DNA from: Stomoxys calcitrans
Lineage: Eukaryota; Arthropoda; Insecta; Diptera; Muscidae
DNA: 64,000 nt
Direction of reading: 5' to 3'
Assembly (NCBI RefSeq): GCF_963082655.1
Contig: NC_081553.1
Location: forward strand, 191,060,232-191,124,231
Part shown: positions 46,210-58,997 of the stretch, in pieces
Layout of the letters: the number at the start of each line of letters is the position of its first letter
Numbering within the stretch: the stretch's first letter is position 1
Translations under genes and position numbers: made by a program
The notes under the pieces: generated by a model
What the model was told of the DNA's origin: nothing
Databases searched by the model: none
The model's input: the letters and a program-made list of their open reading frames with translations, nothing else

Positions 46210-46443
46210 GGGTTGCCCAAAATGTAATTGCGGATTTTTCATATAGTCGGCGTTGAAAAATTTCTTCACAGCTTGTGACTCTTTAATTGCATTCTTTCTT
46301 CTGTCAGTTATCAGCTGTTTCTTTTAGCTTGCTTTAGAAAAAAAGTATAAAAAAAGTATATTTGATTAAAGTTCATTCTAAGCTTTATTAAAAATGCATT
46401 TACTTTCTTTTAAAAAATCCGCAATTACTTTTTGGGCAACCCA
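46210..46443 (+). mobile_element. Mariner-derived MITE
   Basis: GGGTTGCCCAAAATG and CTTTTTGGGCAACCC ends, flanked by TATATT and AATATAA. It is inserted just inside the hairpin end of the Fam-D-like element. Confidence 0.9.
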
Positions 46444-46846
46444 ATATAATACCTTATACCCACCCTATAATTATAAATTTGGGCAAAAGATATATGTGTA
46501 TAAGAGCTATATCTAAATCTGAATCGACTTTTTTCGAACAGATCATCTGAAAATTGTTGTTCCTACGGACACATAAGTGCAAGTCTGGCGATTAATATAT
46601 ATTAGAGCTATATCCAAATCTGAACCGATACACAAATATCGGAGCTATATCTAAATCTGAACCAATTTTGATGAAACATTTTCAGATTAGTAACAAAACA
46701 ATCCGTGCCTAATTTTGTGCAGATCGGTTGAAAATTTTAGTTACTACGGCCATTTAAGTGCAAATCGAGCGATACATATATATGGGAGCTATATCTAAAT
46801 CTGAGCCGATTTTTACCAAAATCAATAGCGTTCGTCCTTAAGTCAA

Positions 46847-48505
46847 ACAAGTAAAAGCGTGCTAAGTTCGGCCGGGCCGAATCTTATATACCCTCCACCA
46901 TGGATCGCATTTGCCGAGTTCTTTTCCCGGCATCTCTTCTTAGGCAAAAAAGGATATAAGAAAAGACTTGCTCTGCTATTAAAACGATATCAAGATATGG
47001 TCCGCTTCGGACCACAATTAAATTATATGTTGGAGACCTGTGTAAAATTTCAGCCAATTCGTATAAGAATTGCGCCCATTGGGGCTCACGAAATAAAATA
47101 GAGAGAACGATTTATATGGGATCTGTGTAGGGCTATAGACCGATTCAGACCATAATAAACACGTTTGTTGATGGTCATGAGAGGATCCGTCGTACAAAAT
47201 TTCAGGCATATCGGATAATAATTGCGACCTCTAGGAGTCAAGAAGTCAAGATCCCAGATCGGTTTATATGGAATCTATATTGGGTTATGAACCGATTTGA
47301 ACCTTATTTGACACAGTTGTTGAAAGTAAAAATAAAATACGTCATGCAAAATTTCAGCCAAATCGGATAGGAATTGTGCCCTCTAGAAGCTCAAGAAGTC
47401 AAATCACCAGATCTGTTTATATGACAGCTATATCAGGTTATGGACCGATTTGAACCATACTTGGCACAGTTGTTGGATATCATAACGAAATACTTGGTGC
47501 AAAAATTCATTCAAATCGGATAAGAATTGTGCCCTCTAGAGGCTGAAGAAGTCAAGACCCAAGATCGGTTTATATGGCAGCTTTATCAGGTTATGGACCG
47601 ATTTCAACCATACTTGGCACAGTAGTTGGGTATCATAACAAAACACGTCGTGCAAAATTTCATTCCATTCGGATAAGAATTGCGCCCTCTAGAGGCTTAA
47701 GAAGTCAAGACCCAAGATCGGTTTATATGGCAGCTATATCAAGTTATGGATTGATTTGAACCGTACTTGGCACAGTTGTTGGATATCATAACAAAACACG
47801 TCGTGCAAAATTTCATTTCAATCGGATAAGAATTGCGCACTCTAGAGGCTCAAGAAGTCAAGACCCAAGATCGGTTTATATGGCAGCTATATCAGGTTAT
47901 AGACCGATTTGAACCATACTTGGCACAGTTGTTGGACATCATAACAAAACACGTCGTGCAAAATTTCATTCTGATCGGATAAGAATTGCGCACGCTAGAG
48001 GCTCAAGAAGTCAAGACCCAAGATCGGTTTATATGGCAGCTATGTCAGGTTATCTACCGATTTGAACCATACTTGGCACAGTTGTTGGATATCATAACAA
48101 AACACGTCGTGCAAAATTTCATTCCAATCGGATAAGAATTGCGCACTCTAGAGGCTCAAGAAGTCAAGACCCAAGATCGGTTTATATGGCAGCTATATCA
48201 AAACATGGACCGATATGGCCCATTTACAATACCAACCGACCTACACTAATAAGAAGTATTTGTGCAAAATTTCAAGCGGCTAGCTTTACTCCTTCGGAAG
48301 TTAGCGTGCTTTCGACAGACAGACGGACGGACGGACGGACGGACGGACGGACGGACAGACGGACGGACATGGCTAGATCGACATAAAATGTCGCGACGAT
48401 CAAGAATATATATACTTTATGGGGTCTCAGACGAATATTTCGAGTAGTTACAAACAGAATGACGAAATTAGTATACCCCCCATCTTATGGTGGAGGGTAT
48501 AAAAA
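46847..48505 (-). mobile_element. Complete Fam-B element nested in Fam-D
   Basis: Hairpin end ACAAGTAAAAGCGTGCTAAG with TTCGGCC-G-GGCCGAA, then about eight 153-bp monomers. These are followed by a long (GGAC)n run at 48318-48368, AAGAATATATATACTTTATG and CCATCTTATGGTGGAGGGTA. The host sequence TTAAGTCAA..GTAATGTATGC is interrupted cleanly. Confidence 0.85.
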
Positions 48506-48944
48506 GTAATGTATGCAAAGTTTCGTGACGATTGGACTACAAGTATGACATGTACCTGGATTACAAGGATACATGGACTCACAGACGGACATGGCTACAT
48601 CGAATCAGAAACTGATTCTTAGTCGATCGATATGATTATCAGTGGGTCTAGCTCTTCTCCTTCTAATCGTTGCAATCAAATGCACAAACTTATAATACCC
48701 AGCACCACAGTGGTGGTGTAGGGTATAAATATGCCGTGGAAGAACGGGTAGATATATCTCTCTGAAATATGGAACGGTTAGTGAGATTGTGTGGAAAACT
48801 TCAAGGCCCAATATTGTCCGGACACCTTTTGGTAGGCTGCTTAATTTGGTTACTTCGGTATTTCGAAAATTTGTTGGGGCTTCCAAATCGTCGTTTACGG
48901 CCCGATTTCCAATAAAAGAAAAATTGCATTTGTCTGAAAAGTGA

Positions 48945-51546
48945 AAACTTAAAACTGAGATATTGAGCTGAAATTTGGCACAGATACGTCTTTTTGGTGC
49001 ACGCTGGTTAAGTTTTTGAACGGGCCAAATCGGGTCATATTTGGATAAGCTGCTATATATGCCGTTTTTCCGATGAAGAGTCCAATGCCCATAAATGCTT
49101 TATTTTTTTATCCGATTTAGCTGAAATTTGAAACAGTGAGTAGTTTTAAGCCTCCCGACATATGATCCAAATATGGCCCATATCGCACTATATTTATATA
49201 TAGCTGGCATATATACCGACCTGCCGATAAAGGGTCTGAAGCCCATTCAAGATTTATCATTTATTATCCGATTTCGCTGAAATTTGAAACAGAGTGTTGT
49301 CTTAAGCCTCCTGATGTCTGACCTAATTATGGATCAAATCTCCAGAAAAAGCGCCTAAAGCCCATAAAAGCTTTATTTTTTAACCGATTTCGCTGAAATT
49401 TTAAACATTTTACGCCTCCTAACATAGGACCTAAATATGCTTCAGATAGGACTATATTTAGATATAGCTGCCATATAGACCGATCTCCCGATAAAGGGCC
49501 TGAAACCCATAAAAGCTTTATTATTAACCGATTTAGCTAAAATTTGAAACAGCAGGTAGTTCAACGCCTCCTAACATTGGACCTAAATATGCTTCAGATC
49601 GGACTATATTTAGATATAGCTGTCATGTAGACCGATCTCCCGATTAAGGGTCTGAAGCCCATAAAAGCTTTATTTATTACTCGATTTCGCTAAAATTTTA
49701 AGCAGAGGGGTTTCTCAAGCCTCCTTTTATCTGACCTAAATATAGATCCAATAGAACTATATTTATATATAGCTGCCATATAGACCGATCTCAATATAAA
49801 GGGTCTAAAACCCGTTAGAGCTTTATTTTTTAATCGATTTCGCTGAAATATGAAACATTGAATAGTTTTGCGCCTCCTAACATAGAAATCAAATGTGGTT
49901 CAGATCGGACTATATACAGACATAGCTGCCATATAGACCGATCAGCCGATAAAGGGTCTGAAGCCCATAACAGCTGTATTTATTAAACGATTTCGCTGAA
50001 ATTTGAAACAGTGGGTAGTCTTAGTTCTTCCGACATCCGTCCTAAATATGGTTCCGATTCGACTATAGCTATATATACCTGCCCTACAGACCGATGTCCC
50101 GATAAAGGGTCTCAAGCGAATAAAAGCTTTATTTTTTATCAGATTTCGCTGAAATTTGAAACAGTAAGTAGTTTTAGGCCACCCGCCATCCGATCCAAAT
50201 GAGTTGTGTTAGGCCCTTCGATATCCTTCGTCAATTTGGCTCAGATCAGTCCAGATTTCCATATAGCTGCCATATAGACCGATCCTCCGATTAGGGTCTA
50301 AGGCCCATAAAATCCACATTTATTATCCGATTTTGCTGAAATTTGGGACAGTGAGTTGCGTTAGGCTCTTCGATATCCTTCGTCAATTTGGCTCAGATCG
50401 GTCCAGATTTGCATATAGCTGCCATATAGACCGATCCTCCGATTTAGGGTCTTAGGCTCATTAAAGCCACATTTATTATCCGATTTTGCTGAAATTTGGT
50501 ACAGTGAGTTGTGTTAGGCCCTTCGACATTTTTCTGCAATTTGGCCCAAATCGGTCCAGATTTGGATATAGCAGCCATATAGACCAATCTCTCGGTTTTT
50601 GGTTTTGGGCCCATAAAGGACACATTTATTGTCCGATTTTGCTGAAATTTGGGACAGTGAGTTGCGTTAGGCCCTTCGACATCTTTCGTTAATTTGGCTT
50701 ACATCGGTCCAGATTTGCATATAGCTGCCATATAGACCGATCCGACGATTTTGAGTCTTAGGCCCATAAAATCCACATTTATTATCCGATTTTGCTGAAA
50801 TTTGGTACAGTGTGTTGTGTTAGGCCCTTTGACATCTGTTTTTAAATTTGGCCCTGATCGGTTCAGATTTGGATATAGCTGCCATATAGACCAATCTCTC
50901 GGTTTTTGGTTTTGGGACCATAAAAGGCGCATTTGTTGTCCGATGTCGCCGAAATTTGGGACAGTGAGTGAAGTTAAGACCCTTGACATACTTCTGCAAT
51001 ATGGCATAGATCGGTTCAGATTTGGATATAGCTGCCACATAGACCGATCCTCCGATTTAGGGTCTTAGGACCATAAAAGCCACATTTATTGTCCGATTTC
51101 GCCGAATTTTGGAACAGTGCATTTTGTTAAACTCTTCGGCATTTTTCTGCAACTTGGCCCAAATCGGTCCAGATTTGGATATAGCTGCCATATAGACCGA
51201 TCTCTCGATTTAAAGTCTTGGCCCCATAAAATGCACATTTATAATCCGATTTCACCGAAATTTGACACAGTGACTTATGTTAGGCTTTTCGACATCCTTG
51301 TCGTATATGGTTCGGATCGGTTTAAGAAATAGCTGATAAAAATACCAATATTTTGTTACAGACAATTGAACAATGACTTGTACTTATTAGTATTTGGTCT
51401 AAGTCGGAACATATTTCGATATAACTGCTATGGGACATAAGGAATGCAATTTTCATCGAATTTTGATGAAAGGTGGTTTACATACATACCCGAGGTGGTG
51501 GGTATCCAAAGTTCGGCCAGGCCGAACTTAACGCCTTTTTACTTGT
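48945..51546 (+). mobile_element. Chimeric array: Fam-C monomers switching to Fam-A monomers
   Basis: From 48945 to about 50195 the monomers are Fam-C (AAAGGGTCTGAAGCCCATAA). At about 50200, between CGATCCAAAT and GAGTTGTGTTAGGCCC, they become Fam-A (AAATCCACATTTATTATCC) without losing register, and end in the hairpin terminus at 51500-51546. The core end lacks (TA)n and GTCY and is truncated. Confidence 0.8.
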
Positions 51547-53885
51547 AATATTTGGACTGTGTCAAAAGGGAGCCACAAACACTGGCACAAAAGGGCCAGT
51601 AAGTAACTCTAAGTCTCCCTGTTGTTTCATAATGAGATATTTGTGAGTCAAATTCGAATGGACATTTTGGCATACAGAGAGTTATATCGCCGGATTATAA
51701 CTCTCTGTATGCTAAAATGTCAATGCGAATTTGCCTCTACGAGTACACACGCTATCCATTATACAGACTAGATAAGAATCGGTCCAGCGAAAGTTTACGG
51801 ACTTTTAGTTTACTTTCAGCTAACTTTTAGTTGAAGACCCCATAAAAATGTAACGCCAGATGTATGGTAAAAGATATGCCTAATCATTAATCATCTATAA
51901 TGCCAACATTCAACACTAAAAACAAAAAACTAAAAAACCATATCACAAACACTGAGAGCCAATAGTTAAAGAGTTCTTAGTAATTATATGCCATTCCATG
52001 TGACCCACTATGCGGTAGTCTGTAAGAGTATTCAAGAATATGTTTGTTCGTTCGTCTGTTTGTTTGTTTGTTTGTATGCTTGTGTAACATTACGGTTTGT
52101 TGTTTACATTTCTGTATTGTTCCATATCCTGTTCAAGTTTATGTAGGTACTCGTATATAAGCCTACTATCTATCTATGTATGTATGTATGTAAGTGTGTG
52201 CGTATGTTGTTAGTATGAGCTTAATTTAATGTTGAACTATTGTTTCCTGTTGGTTGGTTGCTGGCTTGGTTGGTTGCTCGTTTGGTCGTAGAGATAGTGT
52301 CCCAACATAGCTGTTGGTGTGTAAGGCGGCCATGGTTGCTATACAAGCGGATGTGTGAATCTACATGTGTAAGCATATGTGTAGAGGTGCCATAGTGTAA
52401 GGATGTTTGTGTGCGTGTGAGTGTGTTTAAGAGATTGTTGTGCCATATTTTTAAAAATATCCATTAAAAGGAAGTCTGTTGAAAACAACCGCTATCGTCC
52501 TGCTCATAGTAATTGTATGGTAGTCAACGTCCTCGTTCACGTCCTCGTCCTTTGTAATGTGCATTAACAAAATGCTTTGCACTGTTAAACTGTTACCTTT
52601 GCAATTATCATGCACATCATCGTCATCATCATCATCATCATGATCGTCATCGTCATCAGCATTCACACAAATATTATGGCCTGCAGCATAGCTGGTTACT
52701 GCCATACTATACGCTACTCATTTTACTCTATGCCACAGCGTATCCTGTGTGCTGCTTTATATTCGTTTAGAGCCAAAGAACTTTTTTGTTTGCAAATGTT
52801 TTGTGTATAGGTTAGGGTAAGTGTGAGCGTGTAGCTACATAACTAAAGTATGAGAGTTAGTTGTTGACCGTTGTTGTGTTGCATTGCTTGTACAAAACTT
52901 GTATTTATGTGTCAGTCCGTGTGTCTGTCTGTTTGTATGCATGTGTATGCATGTGTTTGCTATGCGCTCTACATTTTATGTACTTTTTTTGTAATTGTGA
53001 TTCGAAGAGTTAAGGAAATCTACTGCTTTCACTCTCTCTGACACTAAGAAAGAGAGAGAGAGAGTCTCTCCCAACAAACTCTCTGAGAATTTTTTGTATT
53101 ACAAGGAGAACTCCATTTTGAAGAGAGAGAGAGAGAGAAAATGCCCATGTACACTTGTGAGTGCTGACGTTTACATTACGCACACTTAAATGAAAGCTTT
53201 CTTCTTTAACATCTCTCCCCTTGTAAATGTTTTATAAGAGTTCTTCAAGTTTCCTTACCTAGGGGAATAAAATAAAGAGTGTTGCCAAAAGTGTCATTCT
53301 ATTTGCCATTTGAACAATTTCTCAGGTCAAATAGAACACAACAAGACTTTGTTTGTTTGCCTCGACGAAAAAGGGGGGGGAAATGCCAAGCAGCATTGAA
53401 TTTCAAGACGAAGTAAATCCCATTCATGGGAAATGGTGAAACACCAAATGCCACACAAAGTAACCCAGAATATTTCAATATTTGTTTACAAAAGCCTACA
53501 CTCAAGCGCCATGAACAGTGAGGTGTGAGGTTATAACACAAGTAATGACAATTGGGATAAGGTGAATAAAATCCCCGAATAATGGTGAAACAATACCAAC
53601 AGTGATTTTATATGATTTAAAATTTGAGTACTCCAAATGGAAATGAAAGAGAAGATTATAGACTTTATTAAAAACAAATATGGAAAATGTCAAAGAATTT
53701 GTAGGGCTACGAGGTAAATGCCTCAAATCGCTATCAATCATTGGATGGATTACAAAGTGAGAATACTCTTGCTATGGGTGTTATCAAATGGGTGTACGAA
53801 GACAATTCATGATTGCTATATAAAAAAGTAATCCTATATGAATCATATACAACTTTGGCAGCACCAGACTCACAGTGTGATAGAA
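51547..53885. other. Unique spacer with many microsatellites
   Basis: (TTTG)n lies at 52041-52075, (TATG)n at 52166-52192, (TCA)n at 52614-52658 and (GA)n at 53047-53064 and 53120-53139. No gene was recognised; the acidic DDDDDHDDDDD frame on the minus strand is just (TCA)n. A long imperfect hairpin occupies 51629-51756 (separate entry). Confidence 0.55.
51629..51756. other. Long imperfect inverted repeat (candidate hairpin RNA or small foldback element)
   Basis: The inner arms CATACAGAGAGTTATA and TATAACTCTCTGTATG are perfect over 16 bp with a short loop. Pairing continues outward through GGACATTTTGG / CTAAAATGTCA and CAAATTCG / CGAATTTG with few mismatches, some of which would be G-U pairs in RNA. 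A weaker extension reaches about 51629 and 51756. It is not a copy of any other repeat in this window. Confidence 0.6.
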
Positions 53886-55494
53886 AACAAGTAAAAAGGC
53901 GTTAAGTTCGGCCGGGCCGAACTTTGGATACCCACCACCTCGGGTATATATGTAAACCACCTTTCATCAAAATTCGGTGAAAATTTCATACCTTATACTC
54001 ATATACCTCATACCGATCTGAACTATATACGACACGGATGTCGAAAAGCCGAACATAAGTCACTGTGTCAAATTTCAGTGAAATCGGATTATAAATGCGA
54101 CTTTTATGGGGCCAAGACTTTAAATCGAGATATCGGTCTACATGGCAGCTATATCCAAATCTGGACCGATTTGGGCCAAGTTGCATAAACAGGTCGAAGA
54201 GCCTAACACTAAGCACTGTCCCAAATTTCGGCGAAATCGGACAATAAATGCCTCTTTAATGGGCCCTAAACTTTAAATCCAGAGATCGGTCTATATGGCA
54301 GCTATATTCAAATCTGGACCGATCTGGGCAAAATTTAAGAAGGACGTCGAAGAGCCTAACCAATCTCACTGTCTCAAATTTCAGCGACATCGGACAATAA
54401 ATGCGTCTTTTATGGCCCCAAAACCTAAAACCTAGATATCGGTCTATATGGCAGCTATATCCAAATCCGGACCGATCTGTGCGATATTGCAGAAGTATGT
54501 CAAGGGACTTAACTTAACTCACTGTTCCAAATTTCGGGGACATCGGGCAATAAATGAGCATTTTATGGGCCCAAAACCATAAATCAAGAAATCGGTCTAT
54601 ATGGCAGCTATATCCAAATTTGAACCGATCTGGACCAAATTTAAGAAATATGTCAAAGGGCCTGACAAATCTCACTGTCCCAAATTTCAGCAAAATCGGA
54701 TAATGAATGTAGCTATTATGGGCCTTACACCATAAATCGGAGGATCGATCTATATGGCAGCTATATCCAAATCTGGACCGATCTGAGCCAAATTAACGAA
54801 GGATGTCGATGGGCCTTACACAATTCACTGCCCCGAATTTCATCAAAATCGGATAATAAATGTGGCTTTTGTGGGCCTAAGACCCTAAACCGGAGGATCG
54901 GTCTATATGGCAGCTATATCCAAATCTGAACCGATCTGGACCAAATTAAAGAAACATGTCAAAGGGCCTAAGACAACTCACTGTCCCGAATTTCAGCGAA
55001 ATCGGACCATAAATGTGGCTTTTATGGGCCTTAGACCCTAAATCGGAGGATCGGTCTATATGGCAGCTATATCCAAATTTGAACCGATCTGGGCCACATT
55101 GAAGAAATATATCGAAGGGCCTAACACAACTCACGGCCCCAAATTTCAACAAAATCGGATAATAAATGTGGCTTTTATGGGCCTAAGACCCTAAATCGGC
55201 GGATCGGTCTATATGGGGGCTATATCAAGATATAGTCCGATATAGCCCATCTTCGAACTTAACCTGCTTATGGATAAGAATCTGTGCGAAATTTCAGCTC
55301 AATATCTCTCTTTTTAAAGACTGTAGCGTGATTTCAACAGACAGACGGACAGACGGACGGACATGGCTAGATCGTCTTAGATTTTTACGCTGATCAAGAA
55401 TATATATACTTTATAGGGTCGGAAATGGATATTTCGATGTGTTGCCAACGGAATGACAAAATGAATATACCCCCATCCTTCGGTGGTGGGTATA
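53886..55494 (-). mobile_element. Complete Fam-A element
   Basis: ACAAGTAAAAAGGCG, the arms AAGTTCGGCC and GGCCGAACTT around GG, ACCCACCACCTCGGG, about eight monomers and ACAGACAGACGGACAGACGG. Then come TTACGCTGATCAAGAATATA, ACTTTATAGGGTCGG and the terminal CCCCCATCCTTCGGTGGTGG followed by GTATA. A good reference copy because both ends are clear. The next element begins immediately at 55495. Confidence 0.85.
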
Positions 55495-57290
55495 ACAAGT
55501 AATTTAGTGCTAAGTTCGGCCCACCCACTCATCACTATGGATTCTGCTAAAATACGGGAGCTATATCTGGTTATAGACCGATTTGGACCGTACTTCATTC
55601 AAAATTTCAGCCAAATCTTACAAAAGTCTAATCGAGAATCAGTTTGTATGGGACCTATATCAGCTTATAGACCGATTTGAACCGTACTTAGCACAGTAGT
55701 TGAAAATCATAATAGAACACTATTTGCAAAGTTTCAGCCAAACCGGACAAAAGTTGCGGCTCGTAAGGGCTCAAGAAGTCTCATCGGGAAATCGGGTTAT
55801 ATAGGAGCTATATGAGGTTATAGACCAACACCATGCGCAAAATTTCAGTGAAATCGTACAAAAATTGCGGCTTGTAAGGGCTCAAGAAGTCAAATCTTGA
55901 GATCGGTTTATATGGAAGCTATATCGGGTTATAAACCGATTTGGACGGCACTTAACACAGTTATTGGAAGCTATAACAGAACACTATGTGCAAAATTTCA
56001 GCCAAATCTGATAAAAATTGAGACTCTCAGAGGCTCAAGAAGTCAAATCGGGAGAAAGGTTTATATGGGAGCTATATCAGGTTCTTGGCCGATTTAGACA
56101 GCCATTGGGAGTCGTAACGGAACACAGCGTTCAAAATTTCACCTGAATCGGACAGAAATTGCAGCTTGTAAGGGCTCAAGAAATCAAATCGGAAGATCGG
56201 TTGATATGGGAGCTATATCAGGTTATAGACCGATTCGGACCGTACTCGGCACAGTTGTTTGAAGTCATAACAGAACACTTTGTTTAAAATTTCAGCCATA
56301 TCGGATAAAAATTGAGACTTCCAGGGACTCAAGAAGTCAAATTGGGAGAAAGGTTTATATGGGAGCTATATCAGGTTCTTGACCGATTTGGACGGTACTT
56401 AGCACAGTTGTTGAAAGTCACACAACGTGCAAAATTTCAGCCAAAACGGACAAAAATTGCAGCCTCCAGGAGCTCAAGAAGTCAAATTCTGGGATCGGTT
56501 TATATGGGAGCTATATCTAAATCTGAACAGATATAACCCGTTTGATATCCTTAACGACCTACATGAGTGTTAAGTATCTGTGCGAAATTTGAAGCGGCTA
56601 GCTTTACGCTTTCGACCGCTATCGTGATTTAGACGAACGGATGGATATGGACTGAATCTAAAAATAATGTCCAGACGATCCAGTATATGTACACTTTTTG
56701 GGGACCCAGATCAATATTTCGAGGTATTACAAACGGAATGACTAGGTTAGTATACCCCCATCCTATGATGATGGATATAATAAAACCAATATATCAGGTT
56801 ATGGATCGATTAAGACCGTACATAGCACATTTATTGGAAGTACTAACAAAACACTATGTGAAAAATTTTAGCCAAATAGGACAAAAATTGGGGCTTCCTT
56901 GGACCAAAGAAATCAAATCGGGAGATCAGCTTATATGGGAGCTATATCAGGTTATAAACCAATATAGACCGTACAGAGTTGTTTGAAATCATAGCAGAAT
57001 ACCACTGGCAAAATGTCAGCCAAATCGGACAAAAATTGCGGCTTCCGGGGGCTCAAGAATTCAGATCGGGATATCGATTTATATGGGAGCTACAACATAT
57101 GTAAATCTGAACCGATATTGCCCATATGCAATCCCCAACGAAATAAAATATCTGTGCAAATCTGATCAAGCGGCAAGCTTTACGCGTTCGACCGCTATCG
57201 TGATTTCGACTGACGGACGGACGGACTGACATGGCTAGATCGGAATAACTAGATTAGAATATCCCCCTCCTATGGTGGTGGGGGTATAAA
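55495..57290 (-). mobile_element. Complete Fam-F element
   Basis: It starts ACAAGTAATTTAGTGCTAAG with a decayed palindrome (TTCGGCCCACCC). Monomers follow (ATATGGGAGCTATATCAGG, CAAAATTTCAGCCAAATC, AAAATTGCGGCTTGTAAGG). At about 56630-56770 there is an internal core (ACGAACGGATGGATATGG, CAGTATATGTACACTTTTTG, CCCCATCCTATGATGATGG), after which more monomers follow to a second core at 57205-57290. This suggests two Fam-F copies joined, the second lacking its hairpin end. Confidence 0.75.
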
Positions 57291-57292
57291 CA

Positions 57293-57768
57293 ACAAGTAA
57301 AAGCGTGCTAAGTTCGGCCGGGCCGAATCTTATATACCCTCCCCCTTGGATCGCATTTGTTGAGTTCTTTTCCCGGCATCTCTTCTTAGGCAAAACGAAA
57401 AAAGGCGTGCTAAGTTCGGGCGGGCCGAATCTTATATACCTTCCACCATGGATCTCATTTTTCGAGTCCTTTTCCAGACATCTCCAGGATAAAAGAAAAG
57501 ATTTGCTCTGCTATTAGAGCGATATCAAGATATGGTCCGGTTCGAACCACAATTAATTTATATGTTGGAGACCTGCGTAAAATGTCAGCCAATTCGAATA
57601 AGAATTGAGTCCTTTGGGGGCTCAAGATGTAAAATAGTGAGATCGATTTATATGGGAGCTGTATGAGGCTATAGACCGATTCAGACCATAATAAACACGT
57701 ATATTGATGGTCATGAGAGGATCAGTCGTACAAAATTTCAGGCACATCGGATAACAATTGCGACCTCT
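57293..57768 (-). repeat. Two tandem Fam-B hairpin-end fragments
   Basis: The first (57293-57396) runs from ACAAGTAAAAGCGTGC to TTCTTAGGCAAAA. The second restarts at once as AAAAAAGGCGTGCTAAG and continues through TTTGCTCTGCTATTAGAGCG into two monomers, stopping at TTGCGACCTCT. Neither has a core end. Confidence 0.8.
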
Positions 57769-58997
57769 ATGAATTGAATATCTTAAACTGGAAAACAAAA
57801 GGGGCAAGTTTTGGTAAGTGTTGATGACTTATGTTCTTCCTATTTCATTGTTGACAGTTTATGGGAGGCTTTAACTTAGATTGGACATCACTCATTGATG
57901 TGAGAAAATAAGCGTTTGTAACGTTCTATACCTTGTGATATTTTGAGGTAATTTAAATATTTATGATCGCCTGTCTGTCTGTCTGTCTGTCCGTCTATAT
58001 ACAGGGTGGCTGATGAATATTGCTACAATGATGAATATTGCTACATTTTTTTTTCGGTGTATGGAATACATTTTTCTTTTATTCATGTTAAATTAAATTA
58101 TTAAATTAATTATTAAATTATTATTAATTAAATTAATTAATTAATTAATTAAATTAATTATTAAATTATTATTATTAAATAGAAAAAAAGTTATTACATT
58201 TTTTTTTGGTAGCGGCTTTCATCAGCCACCCTGTATTCGTCTTTCCAACTATCTGTCTGATTGGCCATCAATCCGTCTCTCTCTCCATCTGTTTATCTGT
58301 CCTGTTTGTCTGTCCGTTTGTCTATTTTTTTTTTGTTTGTCCGTCTGCCCGTCTGTCTGTTCTTCCATCTAACTCTCTGTGTGTCTTCAAATTATCCAAA
58401 TAATTTGACCATGAGAATGAACATCACCAGTAATGATGGGTTTTATTTCATATTAAAAAGAAATTGCCAGACAACAGATATATTCGATCACACACAACAT
58501 GACACTGACAGACTATTAACTCTCGCCAATGATCATTGCTTTATTCTTGTTCTCTAATCTGCCGCCTGTCAGGCCCATAGCCTGTTAATTTGCAGAATCA
58601 AACTTAAATCAAATGGAAATGGGATATAGAAATTTAAATTTTGTAACTCGTCGTTTATCATTGTCTATCTTTTTTCTGTTTTCTCTACCGTTATTCGATT
58701 ATCCTAACAAGTTTATACGAATTTCCTCTATGTATGGATTGCAGTTTAGCTAACACCCCTTCCCGTTTATAGGCTCAAAGCGTTGTGTTTGTTGTTATTG
58801 ACATTGTTGGGTAAGTGGACTCAGAACAAGGGAAGTAAGTTTTACTTGTCACTCATTACGCTTAAGAGCAGTTTATTCATAATCCTGAAAAGTCATTCTT
58901 TATCTTTGTACACTAACGTCATATTTGGTCATTTTGACTATTTCCAGCCGCAGTAAATTGCACCAAGAGTAAAAATGAGAACCAAAATTTAGTTCAT
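57769..58997. other. Unique spacer with GTCT-type microsatellite on both sides of a MITE
   Basis: (GTCT)n lies at 57969-57995 and a degenerate continuation at 58236-58385. The rest has no recognised gene; frames at 58206-58557 are microsatellite translations. Confidence 0.55.
58002..58233. mobile_element. MITE with CAGGGTGGCTGATGAA termini
   Basis: 232 bp, left end CAGGGTGGCTGATGAA and right end TTCATCAGCCACCCTG, flanked by TA at 58000-58001 and 58234-58235. The interior is a TTAATTAA-rich tract plus a short direct repeat (ATGAATATTGCTACA twice). A TA target and CAGGGTGG ends suggest the Tc1/mariner superfamily, but it is unrelated to the GGGTTGCCC MITEs. Confidence 0.85.

Larger units (their letters stand above)
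46168..48730 (-). mobile_element. Fam-D-like element carrying a MITE and a Fam-B insertion
   Basis: Its hairpin-type end is AGTCGGACGGAGCCGATTATA at 46180-46205. Monomers with GGGAGCTATATCTAAATCTG lie at 46490-46845. After the Fam-B insertion it resumes at 48506 (CAAAGTTTCGTGACGATTGG) and ends with CACAGACGGACATGG, GAATCAGAAACTGATTC and the palindrome ATACCCAGCACCAC..GTGGTGTAGGGTAT. This copy shows both ends of the Fam-D type. Confidence 0.75.

Noticed and set aside
52451..52705. Minus-strand frame with a poly-Asp/His stretch
   Set aside because: It is translation of a (TCA)n microsatellite with no supporting flanking protein.
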